Assembly (NCBI RefSeq): GCF_035083965.1
Contig: NC_089725.1
Span: forward strand, 25,057,925-25,121,924
DNA length: 64,000 nt
Reading direction: 5' to 3'
Source: Branchiostoma lanceolatum
Lineage: Eukaryota > Chordata > Leptocardii > Amphioxiformes > Branchiostomatidae
The notes beneath the pieces were generated by a model, which did no database searches, had not been told where the DNA came from, and worked only from the letters and a program-made list of their open reading frames with translations. The position numbers were made by a program, and so were the translations under genes. Positions 32,850-44,279 of this stretch are shown here, one piece after another. Positions within the stretch are counted from its first letter, which is position 1; every line of letters starts with the position of its first letter.

Positions 32850-34169
32850 ATCTACAACAATTTGTAGATGTGAGACTGACCCCGTTCATCCATGGCAGTC
32901 AAGCCGCGGCTGGAAGGACCGCGAGCTATGGACGAACCGTTACGGAGAGGAGAGGGGCCAGTCCCGAGGCGGACTTCACTAATAACGCCGGGTGGGCATT
33001 AGCCCGGGTCTCGGGAGAAAGAGACATGGCAGCCTTTCCAAGCTGTAGGTGGCCGCGAATGGAACTGTCAAGGTTGGGTAACATGGATGGCAAACTACTA
33101 GCTTCTGATTGGTTGAATTGTTGGCTTGTTATTGGTTGGAAAAATGCACTTTTGAGTATTTCCCCCTATTGGCTGTCTTTGATGACATCTTTCCCCGGAT
33201 TGGTTACCTGTCTGATGAGATTAATCTAGTCACCCCACATTGGCCATCTGTGCTAATAAGATTAACACCGCTCCGCACGACGCGTCATTGATAGCAGTAC
33301 TGCAGCTCGTCGGCCGAGGTTCCGGTTTACATTTACCAGATGGCTATAACTATATTTCCGAGGTCCCAAAAATACTAGACGCACATGACACGTTTTCTCC
33401 TTAGTTTTGGATCCAGATTTATCAGCTATCGCTATATATATGCAAATATATATAGAAAGGTTTCTTTCACCTTTGTTTAGCCAAACTGCTAGCATCACTG
33501 TTCGCAAAACCAACCATGAGAACCGTTTCCTTCTCCTTTATTGTTATTGTTTATCTGCTTGCATACCCTTAGAAATTCAAAGAACTAAACACATATCAAG
33601 ATCAGTTTACTACGGTAGTATTCCTTCTTTACTTGAAGATTACAATACCATATACTTGGTGTAGTTTGAATGCATTCCGCCAGAGGACGCAGCTGCATGA
33701 CGTGTCTAACAGTTTCTGGGGATATGAATGGGGGGATGATCTGTGAGAGACTGGAACTCACTACCTCAGACGTCACATACATAGCCGATCTCCCAAGGTC
33801 AAGGAGGCTGTGCTCCTGCACCTGAGAGGACAATAAAGCGCAGCGCACTCTCCCCTAGGCGCTTTACCCCAACAAGAGGGGTGTTTCCCAGTACCCGATC
33901 AAGATCTGAGTGTCCTGAGTAGCCTGACGTGATAGACAGGCCAGCTAGACAGGCCAGCTAGACAGCCCAGCTTTACCTCAAACCCATTATTCGTCAACAT
34001 ACTGAACAGTGCAGTCTAGAAATATCACTAGCTACGTAAAAGCTGTAGTCGATGTTGTTACTATCAGTTCAATCAAATAATTTGTATGCTAGGGGACCTA
34101 GGGGACAGAGTCAGCAAATTCAGAGGGTTCCAGCTAATCTTCAAGCAGATGCAGGGAGCAGGATCATAT
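32850..34169. other. Intergenic sequence, no gene recognised
   Basis: Open frames on both strands (32819-33229 plus, 33848-33585 minus) are not recognised. A short tandem of GACAGGCCAGCTA lies near 33938-33968. The final part leads into the UTP25 promoter. Confidence 0.4.
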
Positions 34170-34246
34170 CAAGGAGGTTTTATATAGAAGGAGAGCGGAC
34201 GGGCTAAGTCTCTGTTGTCTCTATTAGTCTATATAAAACCTCCTTG
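34170..34246. mobile_element. Short hairpin MITE (77 bp)
   Basis: CAAGGAGGTTTTATATAGA faces its exact complement TCTATATAAAACCTCCTTG around a 39-base centre. The same end sequence appears at the first bases of the window, so it is a dispersed family. Confidence 0.75.
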
Positions 34247-34679
34247 ATCATGTTATTAAAACATGTTCTAGCTGTTCAAGTTGCCTAATGAAAGAATGGT
34301 TCATAACTTCACAGACTAGGTGTAAGAAATGTTTGTGAAAGGAACTATTTCCGTTTCTCTTCAAAAGTTCCCCCACACCACCCAGAAGATTATATGGGCA
34401 AAACATGTTCCCAACTTTTTAAAACCCAGTAAAATAACACCCCTAATATGATAGTGGTACCGTCTGGCACGATTCATTATATTTAAGGTGAAATATATTT
34501 ATCATGGACTTCTATATTCATTATATTGTTGAGATATGTCTATGTGATAATTATTTTTATATTACTATTTTAAATCTTATTACAACTATTATATTGTTTG
34601 TCTTTATATGAGCTGCAGTCAAATTCAAAGTAGTTTATCGGACCACTTCTCTCCTATCTTCACAATGTGATAGTCCAAG

Positions 34680-37600
34680 ATGGCGCGTGGTCGAGGTAGG
34701 GGAGGTCGCCGACGGGAAGATAGACAGAAAGCGAAACAACGACAGATAAACAGGGCTCTGAAGTTGTCAGAGATAAATTCTAAAGCTAGATATCAACAGG
34801 AAGAATATCTGCGTCGAAGACAACAAGCAGAAAGGTAAACATGGGTAACCACGGATCCTGTTTCATATGGGGGAGGGGGGGCGCCGAAACAACATGCTCG
34901 CGCTTGCACGTGCACGTGTCTCATGCACATGTATACAATAATATTTTTATGAAATTTGTCGAATCATACGAGCGGGCTAAACAGGCCGACGATTCTACTC
35001 TAATCTACTCTTGTCGATAAAACTTAGACATCATAAAGTAAGACTTGAAAAATTATGACAAAAACAGCTACCTTTTATTTTGCTTGTACATTTTTTTTTC
35101 AGAAATGTTGAATGTTAATCTGTTGTTTCTCGGATTATGAATTGTACGCCATAAGATTTGGACAATGTTTCATGTGCAAAACTAAAATGAACCCAACAAT
35201 GTTTGCAGAGAAGCGCTGAGGAAAGCTCAGGGAGAAGGAAGTCAACAACCAAGACCAGATAAGGTTAGCAGATTTCAATACAGTTTGTTACCTACCCTAT
35301 ACAATAGTATAAACTGCTTTGCATTTGCTCTATGTGTCATTATCTGTATCTACCTTGTCCCCCTAACGACCTAGAGGTCAAGGGAGCAGGTACATGTATG
35401 TAGGTAGGTACTAGTACTAGCTTGTAGGTATCTATATAACCAGGCCGGTATAACCGCCCTTCGGTCATGTCGGCATAGCACACCAGCTTCGCAGGCAAGC
35501 AGCCCAGCAGTAGTTGGTTGATGCTAGCTATGTCTTCTCTGTGAGGATGTATTAGGGGTTTGAAGTGTACATAAAACCAGGAGGAAGACTTGGTCTAATA
35601 CCATATAGAAAGAGTCCTAACAAGTCTTGATGATTTAGTAGTGCTACAAAGGAATACACACTATCAGGACTGCCTGCCATTAGATTCAACTAATGAAAAT
35701 ATATGATTCTTCGAGGTCATTGCCATGATGATAGGGACAAAATTGAGACCAGTGTTAGTGTTATAATCATTACTATTTAATACGTTGATGAAGGTTAGAC
35801 ATCCAGGTAATAAGATACGCCAAAAATAATTACTCAAGCAACTGGATAAGATTTTGAAACAGTCAGACGTTTCAGACAGTATCCACTGTCTTTCGTCAGT
35901 GACTAACGATAGGACTGAGAACACCAGCTTTATACCAAAACTCTGAATAGATATGTTAATGAGGTAAAGACAATTTAGGATGTCTTGAAGTAGTCTTCAA
36001 AAAGAAGATTAACTCAAGACAAAGTTATGCCAATAGTTCAATTAGCTACTGTTGTTCTAGTACAGTAACTAAATGTTGCTGCGAGGATGTACAACCCCGC
36101 CCTCAACAGGAAAGGCGGTCTACGCGTTCAACTTTCAGGCACTTGGGATAATGCACTGCCCACCACCCCCCACCCCCGGACAAGCAACATTTAGTTACTG
36201 TACTAGAACAACAGTAGCTAATTGAACTATTGGCATAACTTTGTCTTGAGTTAATCTTCTTTTTGAAGACTACTTCAAGACATCCTAAATTGTCTTTACC
36301 TCATTAACATATCTATTCAGAGTTTTGGTATAAAGCTGGTGTTCTCAGTCCTATCGTTAGTCACTGACGAAAGACAGTGGATACTGTCTGAAAGGTCTGA
36401 CTGTTTCAAAATCTTATCCAGTTGCTTGAGTAATTATTTTTGGCATTACTATTTAATGTTTTGCAGAATGACGAAGCATCATCATCATCCAGTGAAAGTG
36501 AAGATGAGAGGCAGACACCCTATGATCTCCTAGTGACATCACTACAGTCAAACAGAGATCAGAGCTCCTCGGAAGAGATCTCAGAATCAGAGAATGATGA
36601 TGATGATGATGATGATGTGCAAGAGGAGGAAGATGACATTGAAAGTGATGAAGACAGTGAACAGGAAGACATCACTAGAGAGCATGATGGTGAAGATGTC
36701 AGTACTGACAATGAGGAGGAAGAAACTGTTCCTGAGGACATACCATCTGATGAAGAAAGAACAGTGAAAGGAAAGAAGAGGAAAAAAGATGATGTTGGAA
36801 AGGATGGAGCCTTAGAGCAAAAGAAAAAGAAGCTGAAATCAAAGAGGGAGGAGCAAGAGAAGGAAGGACAATGGTCTTCAGATGGAGAGAGTGAGGTAGA
36901 GGATCTTGAAGAGGAAAAGACCACTACTGGGAAGGGTATGTTCCACTATTACTCTGTGGTAGAGTCTTATTGGTACCTCCACACAATGATATGTTGGTTA
37001 CTGGTTGTTGCATACTGACTCATGGTACTGAGTGTATAGTGTATTACATGTTCAACCAGTCGCTTGGGTCTGGGTACAACTGGGAAAGAATCGTATTGTC
37101 CTTTCAGATGGGGACATAAAGCCGGTGGCCCCGTGCATGAGGGAGCTTATGGCGTCAAACCTCTGCACATGAAAATAACCCAACACACTTATCTATAAGA
37201 GTAGTGGTGACCTGGTGTGCTTGGCTGAAAATGCAAGCTGTAGCAAAGCCACAGGTTGACCGCGTTACCTTTTACATTGCAGACCCTTTTTGGCAGCAAG
37301 TAACCACTGAGCTGCAGGAAGACCAGGTGGACAAGCTGGGACAGCAGAGCAACTGGGCAAAGAAGGAGGCAACGGTCTGTGTTTTGATGACTTGCTATTG
37401 TATGATTGCTTTAACTGTATGATTAACTTAGATGTTGTATTTATGTGTCAATATAAAAGTTTTTTTTTTTTTTAAGTTTGTAGATGCCACTTCAACATTT
37501 TCTCTCTCTCAATATCAAAACTTTCTCCCTTACTCACAGCACACTCCCTGCTAGGACCACTTTAGCTGTAGAGATAGGATACCCCTAGTGCTAATCAATA

Positions 37601-40600
37601 CCAAACTTTTGTAAGCACACCCACTTCTCATTCAGTGCTTAATCAGTAGTTCTGTAATATTCATGTGTATGATTGTGATTGTGTCTTTCCTGCAGTGGAA
37701 AGTTCTAGGCAGACTTCAGCATACTTACTGTCCCGATGTTCCCAACAAAAGCATCGCTGTCAACAAGGACAGCATCACCAAAATGAATGTAAGCATCGTT
37801 GACCACAGTTGTACTTTCCTTCCTCTACCTTTAATGTATATTCACTATCTGGCAGGCATTTTCATCAAAATCTCATACTCTAAGTTGGTGTCTAGTAGCT
37901 AGTGGAATTCATCATACACATAAGGTGAGGTGATGTGTGGACCGAAATGAAAATTGGCTCTTTGTGATCATGTTTTTATATTTTTTTTGAATGTCAATAG
38001 AAGGCTGACATAATCTTTTCTCTGCACATGAACAGGTCAGGGGACTTCTCTGTACCAACTGGGTTGATGTGAATGGGACAGGCAGTCAGAAAAATGCAGA
38101 GGAGATAAAAACATCATCTGATGGTGTGTCACATTGTTGCTCATACATCTACTACCATATCATGTGTTACAAAATTATTGTGTTCATTACACGTACATGT
38201 AATATTTGTCATCATCTGCTTTGAGTGCCATAACCTATTCATTTGAATATTCACATACCTTTAACAGAGTGGAGCTTAGGATTAAGATTATAGCACTTGT
38301 CAGTTGATAAAGCTTTCCTTAGATACTGTTTGCTGTTACTTCCATGGAATTTTCCCATGTTGTTGTAATATATCTTATAATGTTTTCCAGGTGAGTTTAC
38401 AGCCAGGCAGAGGGAACTGTTTTCACTGATACATGGATACAAGGTAAGTGGCGTTCTGTAACATTGATGATCTGTTTTGCCTTCAGAGTTCAGAGTTAGC
38501 ATCAATCATTGTTGATTTCATGATGTCGCTGACAATGACAAGTTTGTGGACATTTTTCACCTGTATCTTTCTCACATACAGTCCTCATTTCCATTTGCAG
38601 GACCTGTACTACTCAGAGAGAACACATCAGAATGGAGAGGAGTTGAGGAAGCTGTACTGTCTACATGCCCTAAACCATGTTCTGAAGTATGTAACTTAGT
38701 TTATTGTATGAATATTTTGTCAGTCACATTTTTTAGGAAACAAGGCTATGTTATACTACTTATAGTATGATATTTTTGTACCTCTTGTGCGCCATGTTGT
38801 GAAAAAATTTGTTTCCTTTTCTTCGTTTTTCACAGGACTCGAAGTGTGGTGACAAGACACAATAGCAAACTGAAGCTTGGGGCAGAAGTCAACCCAGACT
38901 CAGAGTGAGTTTTTTATTTTCATAGACGCAGCCAACATTGAACTAGCATGCATTGTAAATTGTGTAATGCAGCAGTCTAGCCACACTTTTTGTGTTGACT
39001 GATATATTTTCTAATTCTCCCTGCTTGCTATAATGAGCACCAGGACCAGAGACTGACTGGGCCAAAGGTTATGCTCGTATCCACAGTTGTTCTGTTTGCT
39101 GATGTACCTGATAATTCTCCCTTCCTGCTGTAGTGAGTTCCAGGACCAGGGGCTGACGAGGCCAAAGGTCCTGCTGGTGGTCCCCTTCAGAGAAGCAGCA
39201 CTTAGGACCGTACAGGTCATCATCCAGCTCATGAGGAGACCGGACGGAAAGGTCTTAATGATGTTTTCCTTTGACCTTAAGTTGAAATACTTGCTTAAAT
39301 CATTTCTCAAATTTAGAAGGAGCTAATTACATGTACTGTATATTGTGACTTTTTTTTACTTATCTGCACTTGTAATATCTTCATCTATTTTACATCTTGT
39401 TTCTGCAGCAAGTGGAAGTGATGAACAAGAAGAGATTCCAGGATGAATATTCTGAGTTGGAACATGCTCCTCCGAAAGTCCCCCTTCCAGGTAGGCATGA
39501 GCAGTGTTAGACTGGTTGGCCGTAGGAATGAGTCTTTTGGCAAGGAAAGTTGATATTGTGTTTCAAATTCTTCTTAGAGCAATGTAATTCTGCTAGCATG
39601 AAAAAAATATCAAAAACTGCAAACCTTAGTGATCATGACAAGGAGCCTTTGATTTTTCCGGTTCCCACTATATCATATTTTTTGCTACCCACAGAGGATT
39701 TCGAAGCCACCTTTGCTGGGAACATTGACGACCACTTTAGGATTGGCCTGTCTGTATCAAGACGTAACATCCGCCTGTATTCCCCATTCTACCTGTCGGA
39801 CATCATCATCGCCTCTCCTCTGGGACTGAGGACAGTCATCGGTGCAGAAGGGTAAAATTCAGGATTCTGTCGCTGTCTTAAGTTCCTTCTTCCTACTTCA
39901 CCTCTTCGAGTTGTGAAGGGCTTGAATGTTTGGTTTGATGAAGCCGTTGTCACTCAGTAGGAAAATAACTTGCCTGATGAGCCTGCAAGCTTTAAAGGAT
40001 ATTTTCGGCAGCAATGCGGCTGACGTCTTGTCAATCATTGCACAATGTTTAGGGATTGGCCAATGTACGCAGGTCACTGAGCCCTGTGCAATGTAATGGT
40101 AGATTTTCAGATGAAACATACACTTGACTCTCTGGCAATGTTGAAAGTCAGAGACCTAAAGCTTTTGGCAATCATCAAATTCTGCCAAAGGTAAGGTCAT
40201 TGACAGTGTGATGCAAGCTTAGCAGTAGAGCTGTTGATGATCACACAGTGCTACCCTTTACCACCCTCTAGGGAAAAAGACAGAGACTATGACTTCCTGT
40301 CCTCCATTGAAGTCCTTATCCTGGACCAGGCTGATACCTACCTCATGCAGAACTGGGAGCACATACAGGTAAACCACACATGTGCCAGGCCTAAGATTGA
40401 ACAGAGATAGCTGGGACATAGTTGGATGTCTGTAGCTTTGGTGCTTTGAGATAATGATCTTCGGATCTTAACCCTTGTCCTGCTGGTGTTTTTTATGCAA
40501 TTTGTTTCACTAATGTGATTTCTTAATCGGAAAATTTTCCCTTGACTTTTTCTGTCCTACTGTGGCATAGTTAGATCCCCATTTGGTGCTGCGGTGTGAT

Positions 40601-43376
40601 GCATTCAGCTGAAAAATACCCCGTACATATACAGGACCCACATACAGGCTCTGTAATGTCCCACAGGATATCTTTAGTGTGAGAACAAGCTATGGCCTTT
40701 TGTTAGTCTATTGTTATTCTTTATGTTACAGCACCTGATGCAGCACATGCACCTGCAACCGAAGGAGACCCATGAGACAGACTTCTCCAGGGTCAGGATG
40801 TGGTACCTGAACGGATGGTGAGCATCATGCAGAAAAACTATGATACATTTCATACATAACTTATGCATTACATACTAAACATATAACACTGATTGTAGAC
40901 TTGTCAATTTTGTGAAGATAAGATTGATTGTGAATCATTGAGTCACATAAGATACTAAGTGTAATAGCAAGCCAAACTCTACTAGTACATTGTAGACTGG
41001 ATATGATCAGTATTCAGACATGAGACAATAGACAATAGATACTCTCAAGATAAACTTGGTATACATTGATCAAATTCTTATCAAATTCTGCTGAAACTAT
41101 GGTAATATAAGGAAATTCAGGTCAAATGAGAGGAAGAAATCTACAGGTGTATGTAACAGAATGTTTATCCATATACGAATGAAAGTATTTTACACCATGT
41201 ATTTCAGGGCCAAGTTCTACAGACAGACCCTGATCTTCAGCAGTATCCCCAGTCCAGAGATCAATGCCATCTTCAACAAACAGTGCCATAATATCCTTAT
41301 TCAACCTTACATCATGCAAGCTAGTTATAACTTCCATTTGCTGCAGAGCAACAAGCACATATCTGTACAGAGAGAATTGCTTGTCACTGTCAGTCCACTG
41401 AAAGCTTTTTATTTCCGGCATGATGAATAGTTATTATGATGCTTAAACTGCTTTGAAATATTCTGACTCTCAAATAGACAAGATTTCATCATTTGGTTGA
41501 AACATTGAACACACTTTGTTCAATATTACTTAATCTGAAACATTTGACTTTGAATCCTTCAACTTACAAGTTGTACAAATTAGATCCTTGACTAGCCAAC
41601 ATTATTCAGGAAAGGTGCAGGTGTCCAACCCTCCGGCCAGGGGAACCATCTGCCAGGTGGCCCTGCAGCTGCCGCAGGTGTTCCAACGCGTGGAGTGTTC
41701 CTCCTTCACACAAGCAGCTGATGCAAGGTTCAACTTCTTTGTCTCCCAGGTAAATCAGTACCTTTTTCCTAATTAATGACAGAGTGCTAGATGTTGTTTG
41801 TAGTGTTACAAATGTTAAGATTGTGGTATACTTTTAGTCTGAAGAAGCTTTAATGGTACAACACAACATAACAGTTACTCAAGCAACTGGATAGATTTTG
41901 AAAACAGACATTTCAGAAAGCATGCACTTCCTATCATGACAGTCTGACTGTTTTCAAAACTTATCCAGTTGCTTGAGTAGCTGTTATCTTATAACCTGGA
42001 CGTTTAGCCTTCGTCGATATTATAATGGTATGAGTTTATCATATTCATAAAGAAGGCTTTTAGTGGGAAATAGGTAAATTTGTCTTCTGCAGTTCTGGTT
42101 TGTGACTGACCCTGAATTTTCCTGTCCACCTCTGTAGATCCTGCCCCAGATGAAGGATGGGAACATGCAGCGCACTCTGTTCTTCATCCCCTCCTACTTT
42201 GACTTTGTGCGGATCAGAAATTACTTCAGACAAGAGGACATCACCTTTGCACAGATCTGCGAGTAAGTTTTAAGATGTTTTTTTGCCCATTGAACCTAAC
42301 GTTACTAAGAGTTAGCTTGTCACAACTCTTCCTGAGGTCAAGACATAAAAAAATCAAAATCAAATAACTACGGAAGTCAGTTGGTGAGGAAGCTAAATAG
42401 ATAGATCCAACTTGTGAGAAAGATTGTTCAATATTACAGCAGGTAATGGCCATACAGTCAAACGTGTACATGTCACCACCTCTGCAAAAGTCTTGACCTG
42501 TGTGACCTCTTTTGTTGGTTCCTAAGATTAGAATTTTTCCTATTGACACAGACATTAAGAATCCTGTCTATAGTGAGCACCTGTCCACATAAACCAGATT
42601 TTTTCTAAGAGTGGTCTTCTTTGGCAGTTTTTACTGTATAATTTTAAAGGCTTGTTCCTGTCCCATATGTTTGACAATGGTACTTTGACAATTTTTGCCA
42701 GGTACACAACGCAAGCCAACATTTCCCGGGCACGGCAGTACTTCCAACGGGGAGACAGACCATTCTTGCTGTTTACTGAAAGATTCCACTTTTTCAGAAG
42801 GCAAGTTATAGAATCAGTTATTCAATCACAAGAATATGCTGGCCTATGCACACGACATATACCCTAGTCTTTATTTCACTGTGCAAAGAAATCTCTTCAG
42901 TTTTAATAGATGCAAATTAATTTCAAGAATTACTTGTTAAGTCACCTCACATGTCATCATTTTTAGAATGAAATCATTAATGACAGCACAGGATTTGAAC
43001 TTCCTTTGTTTGGCACTTTGTCCAACTATACCTGTCATCTCACAAGCATACTTCTTATAATTATTTTGATGGAAGCATCAATAACAGCATGTAATTTGAA
43101 CTCCTTTGTTTGCCACTTATCCCGCACAGGTACAGGATAAAAGGCATTCGCAGCCTGGTGTTCTACGAGCTCCCGCTCTTCCCACACTTCTACAGCGAGC
43201 TGTGCAACATGCTGGAGACGGGGGGCGAGGAGGGGGTGTCGGACAGGACCTGTACGGTCATGTACACCAAGTACGACGCACAGAGACTGGCCGCTGTGGT
43301 GGGCGCCAGCAGGTGTGGGCACATGATCACCTCCAGCAAGAGTGTCCACATGTTTGTGACAGGGGAGCAAGGGTAG
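34680..43376 (+). CDS. UTP25: UTP25 / digestive organ expansion factor, 19 exons
   Basis: Exons: 34680-34834, 35209-35263, 36467-36935, 37283-37374, 37696-37788, 38036-38123, 38391-38443, 38601-38686, 38836-38904, 39134-39251, 39409-39490, 39695-39851, 40272-40368, 40732-40817, 41208-41290, 41601-41749, 42138-42262, 42702-42800, 43130-43376. Phases close to 800 residues (human about 756). The protein is a nucleolar SSU-processome factor needed for 18S rRNA maturation. It has a basic N-terminus, a long acidic Ser/Asp/Glu region (exon 3), then a degenerate DEAD-type helicase core: [29 protein letters not shown] (DQAD at motif II), then [14 protein letters not shown] and [13 protein letters not shown]-like [16 protein letters not shown]. 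The intron after exon 15 is AT-AC and the one after exon 18 is GC-AG; the rest are GT-AG. Confidence 0.97.
35782..36444. mobile_element. Long hairpin element in UTP25 intron 2
   Basis: Arms of about 262 bp (35819-36080 and 36183-36444) are near-perfect inverted copies around a 102-base GC-richer centre. The left side carries 37 extra bases (35782-35818) beginning ACGTTGATGAAGG, as in the copy at 16239. The insertion is bounded by a 13 bp direct repeat ATTACTATTTAAT (35769-35781, 36445-36457). The right arm stops 22 bases before exon 3. Confidence 0.85.
39011..39080 (+). pseudogene. Decayed duplicate of the UTP25 exon 10 acceptor region
   Basis: Starting near CTAATTCTCCCTGC, this stretch repeats the acceptor and first 40 bases of true exon 10 (39134) exactly 100 bases upstream. 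Shared words include CCAGGACCAG and GGCCAAAGGT. The acceptor reads TAA instead of TAG, so it should not splice. Confidence 0.65.
41291..41600 (+). other. U12-type AT-AC intron of UTP25
   Basis: The exon ends TGCCATA and the intron begins ATATCCTTAT, the exact U12 5' splice consensus. It ends with branch site TCCTTGAC (41585-41592), 8 bases before the terminal AC at 41599-41600. The next exon then restores NYSGKVQV, matching human NYRGQVAV at the same place. No GT-AG reading restores this alignment. Confidence 0.92.
41866..41990. mobile_element. Short hairpin MITE in UTP25 intron 16
   Basis: TAACAGTTACTCAAGCAACT faces AGTTGCTTGAGTAGCTGTTA; the arms carry the ACTCAAGCAACTGGATA motif in both directions around a short centre. 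Same family as 35782-36444. Confidence 0.7.
42801..43129 (+). other. GC-AG intron of UTP25
   Basis: Donor AGAAG|GCAAGT matches the strict consensus for GC-AG introns, and the acceptor is CCGCACAG. Joining completes Arg and reads [14 protein letters not shown], as human FHFYKRYTIKGIRN. Confidence 0.9.
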
Positions 43377-44279
43377 AGTATGCTCTCAATGTTAGACATT
43401 TTTTATGATTCACTGATGAACAACAATTGTGCATATTGAAGTTTGAAAAAGACTGGACGAGATTCCATGTGAATCAACCAGAACCAGACAAACCATTGAA
43501 GACAGGGGTTTGGAAGTATTAGAAAACCTCAAAAGTTTCTAGTAGGATGATTTGAAACAGTGTTGTATGCTGCTGTCCCCATAAAGAGAAAAAATACATT
43601 GTAAATTGCTGGGAAATTTTTTAAAAGAGCCATAAACACTTCCTGAGCAGTTTTCAGACTGCACTTAGTTATTTCATGTATAAACCAGTCTGTTAGTCTT
43701 CAACCCTGTTTATTTTGCACCCAAGTGTACACAGATGTACAGGCTTTCAAATGAACATTATAATCTTAAGAAAACTGACAATAACAACATTCCCAGAATA
43801 ACATGTTTCTACTCACTATTGTGTATATTATTAGTGAAAGCTATTTTAAAGCTTTTAAAGCAGTTTAGAAGAATCCATTGATACAATGAGTAGTTTGGTC
43901 CGTTTTAACGTCTTATGACAAGGACAAGTCAGGAATTTTATGTTAGTCAACAATTAAACAGTTACTGAAAAGAGAGAAGTGTATTATGAACTATTTCTAG
44001 CATTAACTATAGTTGCCTTCCCATTGACAGCTATAAGTCATGTGTAACCAGGAATACAGTCGTGTGATTAACAGCAGTATTACTAGTATATTGGGTTAAG
44101 TCTGCTATCACCGAGTCTGCTTCAGGCTATGTACAGAGTCTGCCATGCTTCTACATCAACACTGTCTTTAAACTTGTAATTGGATGTCACAACAATTCTT
44201 TTTCCTGTCCTGCCATATTATGTAATGTCTTTGCGATGCATCCAGGGCCTTTATGTAAGAGCGTAGCAAGTTCCCTCAT
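43377..44279. other. 3' UTRs of the convergent UTP25 and receptor A genes
   Basis: AT-rich; no coding content. A minus-strand AATAAA at 43714-43709 is a candidate signal for receptor A. Sequence next to the receptor A stop (about 44100-44279) is still similar to the 3' flank of receptor B (55650-55800), so it belongs to the duplicated segment. Confidence 0.5.

Noticed and set aside
36559-36924. Ser-rich minus-strand frame opposite UTP25 exon 3
   Set aside because: Complement of the Asp/Glu/Ser-rich acidic exon, a known artefact.
41281-41340. GT donor at GCTA|GTTATA for UTP25 exon 15
   Set aside because: It would add eight non-conserved residues and is a weak site, while the AT-AC reading restores the conserved CHNY segment exactly.
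44140-44279. CRISPR-like reading of the evenly spaced repeats in and near the receptor A tail
   Set aside because: The repeats are contiguous 24-base coding units without spacers in a eukaryotic gene.
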